The notes: generated by a model not told the origin, from the letters alone. Positions 1-6,695 are shown, counted from the stretch's first letter. The stretch: 6,695 nucleotides of DNA from Promethearchaeota archaeon (GCA_016839845.1 JAEOTL010000042.1:1-6695); one strand, 5' to 3'. Translations and numbers: made by a program.

Positions 1-437
1 CTTCTCATTAGTTTTTTATTAATATTACTCCAGGTTGAAGTCTCTGAAAAATCATAGATTGGACCAAATGCATCAGCAATATCACATGTCAAACCAATCT
101 TTTGCATTTTTTTATCGATATATCTCTCTTTCGCTTCACTAATCTTCTCCTTCTGAGATGACGTACCACAATTTACAAAAAATCCAAATTTGAAGTTTCT
201 TTTTGAAAGATCTTTTTTGTGTTTATTGATAAACTTCTTAATTTTTTTTGTCCACATTCCCATTTTTATTCCTGTTCCGACAAGAACACCATCAAAATCA
301 CTCAAAGATCCCTCTTTATCTTCGAGATTAGTTAATGAAACATCAATTTCTTTGGTCGTAAGAATGTCACAAATCTTCTCTGATGTATCTTGAGTTGCCC
401 CATAGCGGGTTCCATATATGATATGAACTTTTTTCAT
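1..437 (-). CDS. Flavodoxin-domain protein, HemG-like (partial, C-terminus outside window)
   Basis: This leftward reading frame starts at the ATG complementary to 435-437 and stays open for 145 codons to the window edge, so the C-terminus is missing. The N-terminus reads MKKVHIIYGTRYGATQDTSE: a first beta strand followed by the T-x-Y-G-x-T phosphate-binding loop that holds FMN in flavodoxins. Further on, VLVGTGIKMGMWTKKIKKF and then FKFGFFVNCGT match the second and third strand regions of the flavodoxin-domain family related to protoporphyrinogen oxidase HemG (Flavodoxin_5 type). It is expected to be a cytoplasmic FMN-binding redox protein. A true HemG role in haem synthesis is not shown; many archaeal members have no assigned electron partner. 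A typical member has about 150-180 residues, so only a short tail should be missing. It is divergent from the gene at 540 and appears unrelated to the ATPase module downstream. Confidence 0.88.
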   Translation of the reverse strand, partial: MKKVHIIYGTRYGATQDTSEKICDILTTKEIDVSLTNLEDKEGSLSDFDGVLVGTGIKMGMWTKKIKKFINKHKKDLSKRNFKFGFFVNCGTSSQKEKISEAKERYIDKKMQKIGLTCDIADAFGPIYDFSETSTWSNINKKLMR

Positions 438-462
438 GTAATATTTAATGGTATTTTATTGT

Positions 463-470
463 TAAATATA
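463..470 (-). promoter_or_regulatory. Candidate TATA box for the flavodoxin gene
   Basis: Read on the minus strand, the box is TATATTTA. It lies 26-33 bases upstream of the ATG whose first base is at 437. That is the usual distance from an archaeal TATA box to a transcription start, so the mRNA could be leaderless and start at the ATG. The surroundings are AT-rich, so a chance match is quite possible. Confidence 0.4.
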
Positions 471-498
471 TTCTATATCCATATTCAAATAATTAAGC

Positions 499-510
499 TT
501 TAAAAAATAA
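499..510 (+). promoter_or_regulatory. Candidate TATA box for the 540-1624 gene pair
   Basis: The box TTTAAAAAATAA is preceded by AAGC, a weak BRE-like purine stretch, and lies 30-41 bases before the ATG at 540. This would place the transcript start roughly 5-10 bases before the start codon. No Shine-Dalgarno sequence precedes the ATG, which fits a leaderless or short-leader transcript. The call is weak because the intergenic region is almost all A and T. Confidence 0.35.
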
Positions 511-539
511 TAATAAGAAATAAGTTCAATCAAATTTTT

Positions 540-902
540 ATGTTAATTATGGTAGATATAGAAGAAATAAGGGGGGAAATTCCTAGCTATGCTTTTATTG
601 CACTAGCACGGCGAGGGATGGAAAAAATTTCTTTAGACCAATGTTTTCTACATGATTGTGATAATCAAGATTCAAACCTTTTAGAACCTTTTAAAAAGGA
701 AATACAAGAGGATGAAAAGAAAATAACCAAGAAGATCTATATAAAATGTAAGAAGTGTAATCGCAACTTCATATTGAAACTTGAAACATTGAAGTATGTA
801 GCAAAATCAACTAAAAGTGAAAAGGAAGAACCATTATCAATGGGTATCGTTTATGCTTTAGATGAGGATGGAAAAAATTTAGGACATATAGGTTATTTTT
901 AA
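540..902 (+). CDS. Small Cys-containing protein of unknown function, possible zinc-binding
   Basis: I do not recognise this 120-residue protein. It has no membrane segment or signal peptide. Two cysteine sites stand out: C35-x4-C40, with H38 between them, and C70-x2-C73 in the context IKCKKCNRNF. These four cysteines could form a split zinc-ribbon-like site, the second pair being a typical knuckle after a beta strand. The stretch between them (about 49-66) is highly charged and probably flexible. The C-terminus (MGIVYALDEDGKNLGHIGYF) looks like a short beta hairpin. ATG 540 is taken as the start; a second Met at residue 4 (549) is equally possible, and there is no ribosome binding site to decide. 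The phosphatase gene follows after 29 bases on the same strand, so the two may share a transcript. The codon style resembles its neighbours, and the ORF has no competitor on the other strand, which supports a real gene. Confidence 0.75.
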   Translation: MLIMVDIEEIRGEIPSYAFIALARRGMEKISLDQCFLHDCDNQDSNLLEPFKKEIQEDEKKITKKIYIKCKKCNRNFILKLETLKYVAKSTKSEKEEPLSMGIVYALDEDGKNLGHIGYF

Positions 903-931
903 AAATTTAGATTATTTTTCAAACTTGCCTC

Positions 932-1624
932 ATGAAATTTAATTATTACTTATTTGATTTGGATGGAACACTGCTCCATCTTGGCAATATCAGAAATTAT
1001 GCAGATCAGATATTAACAGAAACCTTCATTAGATTAGAAGCTGATAATCCCCCAAAAAATAATGAAAAATTTAGATTATGGTCGCCTGAAGAAGACTTCT
1101 TTGATGTTTTAGAAGAATGGGGGGTTAAAAATCCTCAAAATTTTTGGAAGGTTTTTGATGAGATCGATTTTAAGATGAGGAAGAAACTTGTAGAAAAAAG
1201 ACAGATCGAATTATATAAGGATGTTCAAAGCACCTTAGAAATAATTTATCAACACAAGGAGAACAAACTTGCTATAGTTTCAAATGCAGCCTACTACATT
1301 GTTGATTTTATTTTAGAGAATTTTAATATAAAGCATTTTTTTCACGAGACTTTTGGTTTAGGTAATTATGAGAATGACCAAGAATTAGCTAAACCATCTC
1401 CAAAAGGAATTCTGACGATACTAAATAAATTCAGGTATGATCCTAAAGAATCAAATGCTATTTTTGTTGGGGATTCTAAATTAGACATTTTTGCGGCTAA
1501 AAAAGCTGGGATTTATGCATGCTTAATAAGAAGAGAAATAAGTCCGCGTAATAAACACTACAAAGAATGGGAATTTCAACCAGATTTCGTCATAGAAGAA
1601 TTAAACGAACTACTTCTTATATAA
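932..1624 (+). CDS. HAD-superfamily hydrolase, phosphoglycolate phosphatase-like
   Basis: This 230-residue protein has all four haloacid dehalogenase motifs in order. Motif I is FDLDGT, with nucleophile D9 and acid/base D11. Motif II is IVSNA, with S117. Motif III is K154 in AKPSPKGI. Motif IV is VGDSKLD, with D181 and D185 for Mg2+. About 95 mostly helical residues lie between motif I and motif II, the size and place of a C1 cap domain as in phosphoglycolate phosphatase, beta-phosphoglucomutase and pyrophosphatase PpaX types. It should be a cytoplasmic Mg2+-dependent phosphatase acting on a small phosphorylated metabolite. The substrate cannot be read from the sequence, and the cap sequence is not one I can assign. 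Length is normal for the family and all catalytic residues are present. It lies 29 bases after the small Cys protein and ends 128 bases before the ATPase gene. Confidence 0.9.
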   Translation: MKFNYYLFDLDGTLLHLGNIRNYADQILTETFIRLEADNPPKNNEKFRLWSPEEDFFDVLEEWGVKNPQNFWKVFDEIDFKMRKKLVEKRQIELYKDVQSTLEIIYQHKENKLAIVSNAAYYIVDFILENFNIKHFFHETFGLGNYENDQELAKPSPKGILTILNKFRYDPKESNAIFVGDSKLDIFAAKKAGIYACLIRREISPRNKHYKEWEFQPDFVIEELNELLLI

Positions 1625-1641
1625 TTATAAGAATTATAGAA

Positions 1642-1660
1642 TTTCTTAACTTTATTACTT
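1642..1660 (+). terminator. Candidate pyrimidine-rich transcription terminator
   Basis: A T-rich tract (TTTCTTAACTTTATTACTT) begins about 17 bases after the phosphatase stop codon. Archaeal termination commonly uses such T-runs on the coding strand without a GC-rich hairpin. A short palindrome, TATAATTATA, overlaps the stop codon at 1620-1629 but is too AT-rich to be a strong stem. This is a weak call based on position and composition only. Confidence 0.25.
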
Positions 1661-1713
1661 AAAATTAATGAAATAATACAATTTGAATGAATAAAAATAA
1701 ATAATCAAACTGA

Positions 1714-1725
1714 TTTTTAATTAAT
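1714..1725 (+). promoter_or_regulatory. Candidate TATA box for the MoxR ATPase module
   Basis: The AT box TTTTTAATTAAT lies 28-39 bases before the ATG at 1753. An archaeal start about 26 bases downstream would give a leader of only a few bases. The whole gap of 1625-1752 is AT-rich, with a second run, ATAAAAATAAATAA, at 1691-1704, so the exact box is uncertain. A separate promoter here is expected because the gap after the phosphatase is 128 bases. Confidence 0.35.
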
Positions 1726-1752
1726 ATTGAATATCTTAAGAGACAAGCGCAA

Positions 1753-3480
1753 ATGTCGACAAATTTAGGAGAAGAAGACAATTTACGGAAAAAAGTATGG
1801 AAAATAATCAATTTGACACAAGCTAATCAACTTTTTGTACATTATAAAGAATTGAGTATCAAATTTCTACCAACAAAAAGTAAAAAAGTCGAAACAAAAT
1901 TATTGCCCGAAATTTTATCTTTATGCATCCTTAATGCTATTGTTCCCAACTCCGCAATGTTATTAATAGGAGGTCATGGAGGGGGCAAAACTACCCTTGT
2001 GAAGCTTTTAGGTCGCATGTTCACAGCAAGTTCCCTAAGTGAAATAGAAAATTCTATTATTAGAGGCCATCCTCAACTAACGGAAGAGAAATTAATTGGA
2101 ACTTTGAAGTTAGGAAAATTGATGAAAGAAGGAGAGGAGGAGGTAGTGTGGAGACAGTTTGTTACTAATTTCTGGAAAATTATTGACGAAGTAAATCGAC
2201 TGACTCCATATGCTCAAGATATTTTATTATCATTACTTGCTGAGGGCACCGTTAAATATTACGACTCTATAACAACTATTAATAAATTCTGTTTATTTGC
2301 TACGATAAATCCGCATGATGTTGGCACATTTGAATTATCTCAACCATTTTTGGATAGATTTGGAATATCTGTTCCAATTTCGATGCCTGGAAGTCACGAT
2401 TTACAACTTATCTTAACTGGAAAAGATGAGAAATACTCGGGAATGGATGAGCTTATTCAAGTTCCCAGAATTTTAACAATTGACGAATTAATGGAAATTT
2501 GGTATTATGTGAATAGAGTATCATTCTCTCCTGAAGTCAATAATTATATTCATGCCATAATAAGAGAATTTACTTTATGTTCAAGAGTAGACAAGGGTAA
2601 TACTGAAGATATAAAACCAAGTACAGGATTATGTTCAGGATGTCATTTCAATACTACTCAAAATTTGTGTAATAAAATTGACTCAATTCTAAGCGTAAGA
2701 GTTGCAAAGGATCTTCTAAGATATTCTAAAGCTTTAGCTTGGTTATTAGGGTTAGATAAAATCGATGTTAACATTATAAATACAATAACCCCTTACGTGA
2801 TTTCTCATCGAGTTATTTATGTAAAAAGAGAAGTAGATAAATCTCCATATTTTGGAAACAAATATGAACTTTCTAAAAATATTTTAACCCTAGTTCAAAA
2901 AAGGTTTAAAAATCGCGAATTATGTTATAAAATTACTGATAGATTTCGCAGAGGAAATCCTAAAGATACAGATTTATCAGATTTAAAGAAATTTGAAAAA
3001 AATGATTTAATTGTAAAATATGATTTAATTCCATTTGTATATTCCGTTAATAACAAGGAATATTCTCCAATTGCCCTACAAATACAAGAAGCAGCAAAAA
3101 GAGGAGATATCAATAATTTAGCTGAAATTCGTAATAATCTATTGGAGGAAATTGACTTTCCTAATAGAGGAGATTTAATTGAATGGTGCAATCGAGAACT
3201 TTATAAACAAACTGTTACCGATTACGTTATTAAATATTCGTATCACACAGAAGTGTGGGCTGATATCGCAGCTGAATTCTCTAATTTAGATCAACCATTA
3301 AAGGAAGCATTCAATAAAAGACAAACTAAACAAATACGCACTGAGGATCTCTTAATTGAAATTAACGTTACTGGAACTACTGAGGAGTCATTAGTCAATA
3401 TTCAAATTTCAGGGGGATCGGAGGCTTTAAAATTAAAAAGTATTCTAGATAATCTAGACTTCATTCAAAAAGAAAAGTAG
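1753..3480 (+). CDS. MoxR-type AAA+ ATPase with Cys-cluster insert and long C-terminal extension
   Basis: The protein has 575 residues. The AAA+ core shows Walker A GGHGGGKT (73-80, Lys79), Walker B IIDEVNR (D145, E146), sensor 1 in ATINP (N186), the Arg-finger region FLDRFG (R202), and a MoxR-like sensor 2 helix SVRVAKDLLRYSKALAWLLG (R316). ATINP, DEVNR and the sensor 2 form are typical of the MoxR family, which usually remodels protein complexes together with VWA-domain partners; the VWA gene at 5357 fits this. Two oddities stand out. C276, C294, C297 and C306 (C-x17-C-x2-C-x8-C, with H298) lie just before sensor 2 and could hold zinc or an Fe-S cluster. Residues from about 335 to 575 extend well past the usual MoxR length of about 320; I recognise no domain there, though the last 45 residues look like strands plus a helix. 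ATG 1753 is the first possible start after an in-frame stop at 1711-1713. The archaeal APE2220-like MoxR subfamily is a plausible home but unverified. Confidence 0.92.
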   Translation: MSTNLGEEDNLRKKVWKIINLTQANQLFVHYKELSIKFLPTKSKKVETKLLPEILSLCILNAIVPNSAMLLIGGHGGGKTTLVKLLGRMFTASSLSEIENSIIRGHPQLTEEKLIGTLKLGKLMKEGEEEVVWRQFVTNFWKIIDEVNRLTPYAQDILLSLLAEGTVKYYDSITTINKFCLFATINPHDVGTFELSQPFLDRFGISVPISMPGSHDLQLILTGKDEKYSGMDELIQVPRILTIDELMEIWYYVNRVSFSPEVNNYIHAIIREFTLCSRVDKGNTEDIKPSTGLCSGCHFNTTQNLCNKIDSILSVRVAKDLLRYSKALAWLLGLDKIDVNIINTITPYVISHRVIYVKREVDKSPYFGNKYELSKNILTLVQKRFKNRELCYKITDRFRRGNPKDTDLSDLKKFEKNDLIVKYDLIPFVYSVNNKEYSPIALQIQEAAKRGDINNLAEIRNNLLEEIDFPNRGDLIEWCNRELYKQTVTDYVIKYSYHTEVWADIAAEFSNLDQPLKEAFNKRQTKQIRTEDLLIEINVTGTTEESLVNIQISGGSEALKLKSILDNLDFIQKEK

Positions 3481-3552
3481 AGAAATTATAAGTTGGTTTT
3501 ACTTAGAAATTCATAAAGTTTGAATTAATGAAAAAGAAAATAAAATCTTAAG

Positions 3553-5340
3553 ATGAGCAAACAAGAATCTAATGAACAAGTAAAATCTAAAGAATTGAAA
3601 CAAGCGCAACAGTTCATTGACGAAGGTAAGTTTAATGACGCAGAACAGATAATTCGGAATTTCGAGGAAAAGGAGGGACACACTCTTTATGATAGAGTTT
3701 TAAGTAATCTCCTCAAATGTGAGATCTTACTTATGCAAGGTTTATATCAAGATGTCGTCATGGTTGCCGAACAAACATATAAAGAGAGTTTAGGATTAGG
3801 AAAAAACTTTCTTTCAGTTGACCTCTTACTAATAATGGCTAATGCTTTATTATGGTTATGCCAATATGATAAACTTCAGGATATAATTAAACAAGGAGAA
3901 GAATTGCTGAAAACTTTACCGCAAGATATACTGGCAGATTACAAGCGAAGAGAGGCTTATTTAGCTTGGCTTAAAGGAAGGTTTTACGTAGATTTAAGGG
4001 ATGCAGATCGGGCTTTAGAGTACCTAGAGTATAGCTTAACATTGCGGGAAGAATTTGGGACAAAAAAGGAAATTGTCACTTCCCTTGGAGGAATGTCCAG
4101 GATATTTGTTTTTTTAGAAGTTGATTATGATCGTGCTATAGAAATTTTGGAGCGAGCTAGGGCTTTTGACTGGAATAATAAATGGGCTAACGGACAATAT
4201 TTTTATTTTATGGCAATAATCCATCAGGTTAAAGGGGAATTAGAACGTAGTATTGAACTTTCTGAACAAGCCTTAACAAATTTCGGTGATATTGACAACA
4301 AACTAATGATAGCAGCTACTCTTAGTAATATGGGAGAAGTCTATAGACAGAGAGGAGAATTAGATCATGCGTTAGAGTGCTTAGAACAAGCATTAGCATT
4401 AAGATATGAAAGAGGAAATCCAAGAGATATAACTATTGTTCTTGATCATTTAATACAAATATTAATTGCTAAAGGCGATCTTGAACAGGCTCAGCAATAT
4501 CTTCACCGTTATGAGCAATTGAACAAGAATTTGAAAGATAAACAACTGAATTTAGTATATCTCTTAAATAAAGCTTTACTACTAAAAAAAAGTTCACGGG
4601 TTCGTAACAGGGCTGAAGCCGAAGCACTACTAATGCAAATCCTTGAAGATAAGGATTCAAATTTTGAACTAATTTTGACAGCGCTAACTAACTTATGTGA
4701 ATTACTCTTTATTGAGTTACGTATGACTAATGATTTAGAAGTTTTGGAAGATATTAACCCTCTTATTGCTCGATTATTTGATATTTCCGAAAAAACGGGC
4801 TCAAATTCGATTCAATGCGAAACTTACCTGTTGCAAGCCAAATTATCTTTGTTAAACTTTAATATAAAGAAGGCTCAGCGATTTTTAACTCAATCTCAGC
4901 AAATAGCTGAAAGATTTGGTCTTAATCTGTTAGCAAAAAGAATTACCATAGAAAAAGAGGATTTGCTCAAAAAATTAGATTTATGGGAAAACTTAAAGGA
5001 AACAGGAGCACCAATGGTAGATCGTCTGGAATTAGCGAGATTAGACGAAAAAATTGTAGGAATAGTTTACAATAGGGCGATATTAAATCCTCAAGTCACA
5101 GAAGAGAGAGTTTCGGTTTCTAAAGAGAAAAAAATTTGTTTAGTGTGTAAAGGTGAAGTATTTCGATTTTCATTCATCTGTGAATGCGGGGCTATATATT
5201 GTGGAAATTGTGCACAAGCATTAACAAATTTAGAAAATATGTGTTGGGTTTGTGATATACCAATTGATTATTTGAAACCTGCTAAACCATCTATGGAAGA
5301 AGAAAAAGTAAAAATCGAAGAAAAAAATAATAGAAAATAA
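3553..5340 (+). CDS. TPR-repeat protein with C-terminal RING-like eight-cysteine finger
   Basis: The protein has 595 residues, is cytoplasmic, and is helical for its first 500. Tetratricopeptide-like helix pairs can be seen at about 14-44, 89-123, 133-168, 174-206, 215-249, 253-287 and 293-327, with a further degenerate one near 420-455. The clearest is residues 253-287, containing NMGEVYRQRGELDHALECLE. TPR arrays bind peptides and scaffold complexes. Residues 529-567 carry eight cysteines: C529-x2-C532-x10-C543-x1-C545-x4-C550-x2-C553-x10-C564-x2-C567, the spacing of a cross-brace RING-like finger with Cys in place of the usual His. A Lys/Glu-rich tail follows (about 575-595). A RING could recruit a ubiquitin-conjugating enzyme, but a purely structural zinc domain is equally possible. 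The start is fixed, since an in-frame TAA at 3541-3543 leaves ATG 3553 as the earliest option. It sits 72 bases after the ATPase and 16 before the metallopeptidase/VWA gene, so it is likely an adaptor of that system. Confidence 0.9.
   Translation: MSKQESNEQVKSKELKQAQQFIDEGKFNDAEQIIRNFEEKEGHTLYDRVLSNLLKCEILLMQGLYQDVVMVAEQTYKESLGLGKNFLSVDLLLIMANALLWLCQYDKLQDIIKQGEELLKTLPQDILADYKRREAYLAWLKGRFYVDLRDADRALEYLEYSLTLREEFGTKKEIVTSLGGMSRIFVFLEVDYDRAIEILERARAFDWNNKWANGQYFYFMAIIHQVKGELERSIELSEQALTNFGDIDNKLMIAATLSNMGEVYRQRGELDHALECLEQALALRYERGNPRDITIVLDHLIQILIAKGDLEQAQQYLHRYEQLNKNLKDKQLNLVYLLNKALLLKKSSRVRNRAEAEALLMQILEDKDSNFELILTALTNLCELLFIELRMTNDLEVLEDINPLIARLFDISEKTGSNSIQCETYLLQAKLSLLNFNIKKAQRFLTQSQQIAERFGLNLLAKRITIEKEDLLKKLDLWENLKETGAPMVDRLELARLDEKIVGIVYNRAILNPQVTEERVSVSKEKKICLVCKGEVFRFSFICECGAIYCGNCAQALTNLENMCWVCDIPIDYLKPAKPSMEEEKVKIEEKNNRK
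5137..5253 (+). other. RING-like zinc finger domain (within TPR protein)
   Basis: This stretch encodes residues 529-567 of the TPR protein, with four C-x-C or C-x2-C pairs (529/532, 543/545, 550/553, 564/567). Conserved-looking companions are the aromatic and glycine positions in CGAIYCGNCAQAL and the CWVC last pair. Two interleaved Zn2+ sites are expected if it is a cross-brace. No canonical RING His is present, and the gap between the fourth and fifth ligands (x4) is one or two longer than the common x2-3. Confidence 0.7.
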
Positions 5341-5356
5341 AATTCGATTGTTTCAA

Positions 5357-6695
5357 ATGCTAAGAAGAAGTAAAGGGAAAGACACTAAAAACGAATTAAA
5401 GGCAAAAGAAAAGATAAATTTAGAGTTAGCCAGAACCGCATTTGATAAAGCCCTTGCTGAATTTTACTTTCCTCCTCTAAATGATCCTAATTATGTTTTT
5501 GATTATACTCATCTAGAGGGCTTTTATATTGATCCAGAAAATCGATGGCAAATAACAATGAATCTGGCTAACACTCCACTATTTAAAGATAATCAAGATT
5601 ATATTAACTATTTTTACATCATCTCACTTCATGAAATATCTCATTATCAAATTATTCCCTATGATGGTTTGACCCACGCTAAATTGTTAAGAGCTGCTAT
5701 GACCCATGTGAATCAAAATTATGCTCCTATTGTTGTAAATATTTTTTCAGACTTGATTATTGATACAAAATTATACCAGAATTATTCTAACCTTATTGAA
5801 TGGGAAATGGCTGAAACCTATAAACATATTACAAGTAAAGGTCCAATTAGTAATTTTAGTAAATTCTTATTTCGCGCATACGAGAAAATGTGGAATAAAG
5901 AGGTTATAGGTGATGAGAATCTTAAAGAAATGGATTCCTTAGCAGAAAAAGTTACTAAAATTATACTTAAAAACTTTGAAGATGAATCAATGTGGGAAAA
6001 AAAGGTCTCACAAGTTGCGAGGGCGTTAAAAAGTTTGATTCTAGATACTTTTGCTTTGATAGGTACTGGAGGTGTATTAGATAAAAATAAAGAAAAGAGA
6101 AAAAGTCCTGGAGGCGCTTTTCTAGAAGTACCAAAAGATGTTCTTGAAATTATGGATAATCCCTTAGAAAATAAAAATGCAGATAAATTAAAAGAGGGTA
6201 ATGAAGATGAATTACGACAAAAATCCGAGGAATTTGCAAAAGATGTCCCCTATTCTGAATTTGGTGGACCTGCACGTCAAGCAGGAATTTTGATTGATGG
6301 GAGTGACTTATCTACATGGTACAGAGGATTAGCAAAAGATCTAATAGAAATTAGAATTTTTGAGGAGAAACCGGGAGGACAATTACCAGTTTATCCTGAA
6401 GTATGGCGTATTGGAGATAGAATAGAAGAATTAGATATTGTTCAGAGTTTATTAAATAGTCCAATAATTATACCTAATATTACTACAAGAAAATGGGCAT
6501 ATAAAGAAGGTCCAGGTCATTTGGTTGAGCAACAAATCCCTGATCTTCTAATTGTTTTAGATTCTTCAGGATCTATGGGGTGGAACTATACATCAAGATC
6601 ATCCCGGGGTAAGGGACCATATCATACAGCTCTTGTAGCTGCATTTGCATCTTTACATTATGCGACAAGTAAAGGTGCTAAATTTAGTATTATTA
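5357..6695 (+). CDS. HExxH metallopeptidase-like / VWA-domain protein (partial, C-terminus outside window)
   Basis: The frame opens at ATG 5357, 16 bases after the TPR stop, and stays open for 446 codons to the edge. Near the N-terminus is HEISH (H92, E93, H96), the zinc-binding HExxH motif. It is followed 36 residues on by NIFSDLIID (N128, D132, D136), the N-x3-D pattern in which putative VWA-linked metallopeptidases (DUF2201 type) place a third ligand. A charged linker lies at about 243-300. Residues from about 396 begin a VWA domain, with strand DLLIVLDSSGSM carrying the MIDAS motif D402-x-S404-x-S406. The remaining MIDAS residues (Thr and Asp) should fall beyond the window. VWA proteins bind partners through a metal ion and are the classic partners of MoxR ATPases, here at 1753. 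Whether the protease site is active is unknown; E93 and both His are intact. No signal peptide or membrane segment is visible, so the complex is probably cytoplasmic. Confidence 0.88.
   Translation, partial: MLRRSKGKDTKNELKAKEKINLELARTAFDKALAEFYFPPLNDPNYVFDYTHLEGFYIDPENRWQITMNLANTPLFKDNQDYINYFYIISLHEISHYQIIPYDGLTHAKLLRAAMTHVNQNYAPIVVNIFSDLIIDTKLYQNYSNLIEWEMAETYKHITSKGPISNFSKFLFRAYEKMWNKEVIGDENLKEMDSLAEKVTKIILKNFEDESMWEKKVSQVARALKSLILDTFALIGTGGVLDKNKEKRKSPGGAFLEVPKDVLEIMDNPLENKNADKLKEGNEDELRQKSEEFAKDVPYSEFGGPARQAGILIDGSDLSTWYRGLAKDLIEIRIFEEKPGGQLPVYPEVWRIGDRIEELDIVQSLLNSPIIIPNITTRKWAYKEGPGHLVEQQIPDLLIVLDSSGSMGWNYTSRSSRGKGPYHTALVAAFASLHYATSKGAKFSII

Noticed and set aside
190..393. Plus-strand open frame of 67 codons with a hydrophobic N-terminus resembling a membrane segment
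   Set aside because: It lies wholly antisense to the flavodoxin-domain gene, which has a clear FMN-loop motif; the hydrophobic run is the complement of Lys-rich codons.
1620..1629. Palindrome TATAATTATA over the phosphatase stop codon
   Set aside because: It is too short and AT-only to form a stable stem, and such palindromes are expected by chance in this composition.
2131..2143. GGAGAGGAGGAGG purine run resembling a strong Shine-Dalgarno site
   Set aside because: It is internal to the ATPase gene, encoding a Glu-rich stretch near residues 127-130, with no new reading frame starting after it.
2925..3191. Minus-strand open frame of 88 codons
   Set aside because: It is fully inside and antisense to the MoxR ATPase coding region and shows no recognisable motif.
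4469..4660. Minus-strand open frame of 63 codons
   Set aside because: It is fully antisense to the TPR protein, with no motif and no promoter-like context.
5348..5359. TTG at 5348 as an earlier start for the metallopeptidase/VWA gene
   Set aside because: ATG at 5357 is three codons later, is the stronger start, and no ribosome binding site favours the TTG.

Overview
The window is AT-rich and looks archaeal. No start codon has a convincing Shine-Dalgarno sequence, TATA-like AT boxes lie a short distance upstream of several starts, and AUA codons are frequent. The gene content suggests an Asgard (Lokiarchaeota-like) lineage. The strongest pointer is a tetratricopeptide protein ending in an eight-cysteine RING-like finger with the signature CWVC, a style I associate with Asgard proteins. 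This placement is inference from protein style; no marker gene is present.

Layout: a flavodoxin-domain gene runs leftward off the window (437 to 1, minus strand). Across a 102-bp divergent intergenic region, a small Cys-containing protein of unknown function (540-902) and a HAD-superfamily phosphatase (932-1624) run rightward and may be co-transcribed. After a 128-bp AT-rich gap come three genes on the plus strand that look like one functional module: a large MoxR-type AAA+ ATPase (1753-3480), a TPR protein with a RING-like C-terminus (3553-5340), and a gene cut by the right edge (5357 onward) that combines an HExxH metallopeptidase-like region with a von Willebrand A (VWA) domain. The last two are only 16 bp apart.

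MoxR ATPases typically work with VWA partners as chaperones that remodel or assemble metal-containing or multi-subunit targets. Here the VWA partner also carries a putative zinc protease site, and a TPR/RING-like protein sits between the two. The ATPase itself has a four-cysteine cluster inserted before sensor 2 and a C-terminal extension of about 240 residues. Together this suggests an ATP-driven, metal-dependent remodelling or proteolysis complex with a TPR adaptor that may connect to ubiquitin-like chemistry. The co-occurrence and motifs are read from the sequence; the joint function is inference. No tRNA, rRNA, CRISPR array, insertion sequence or long repeat was seen.
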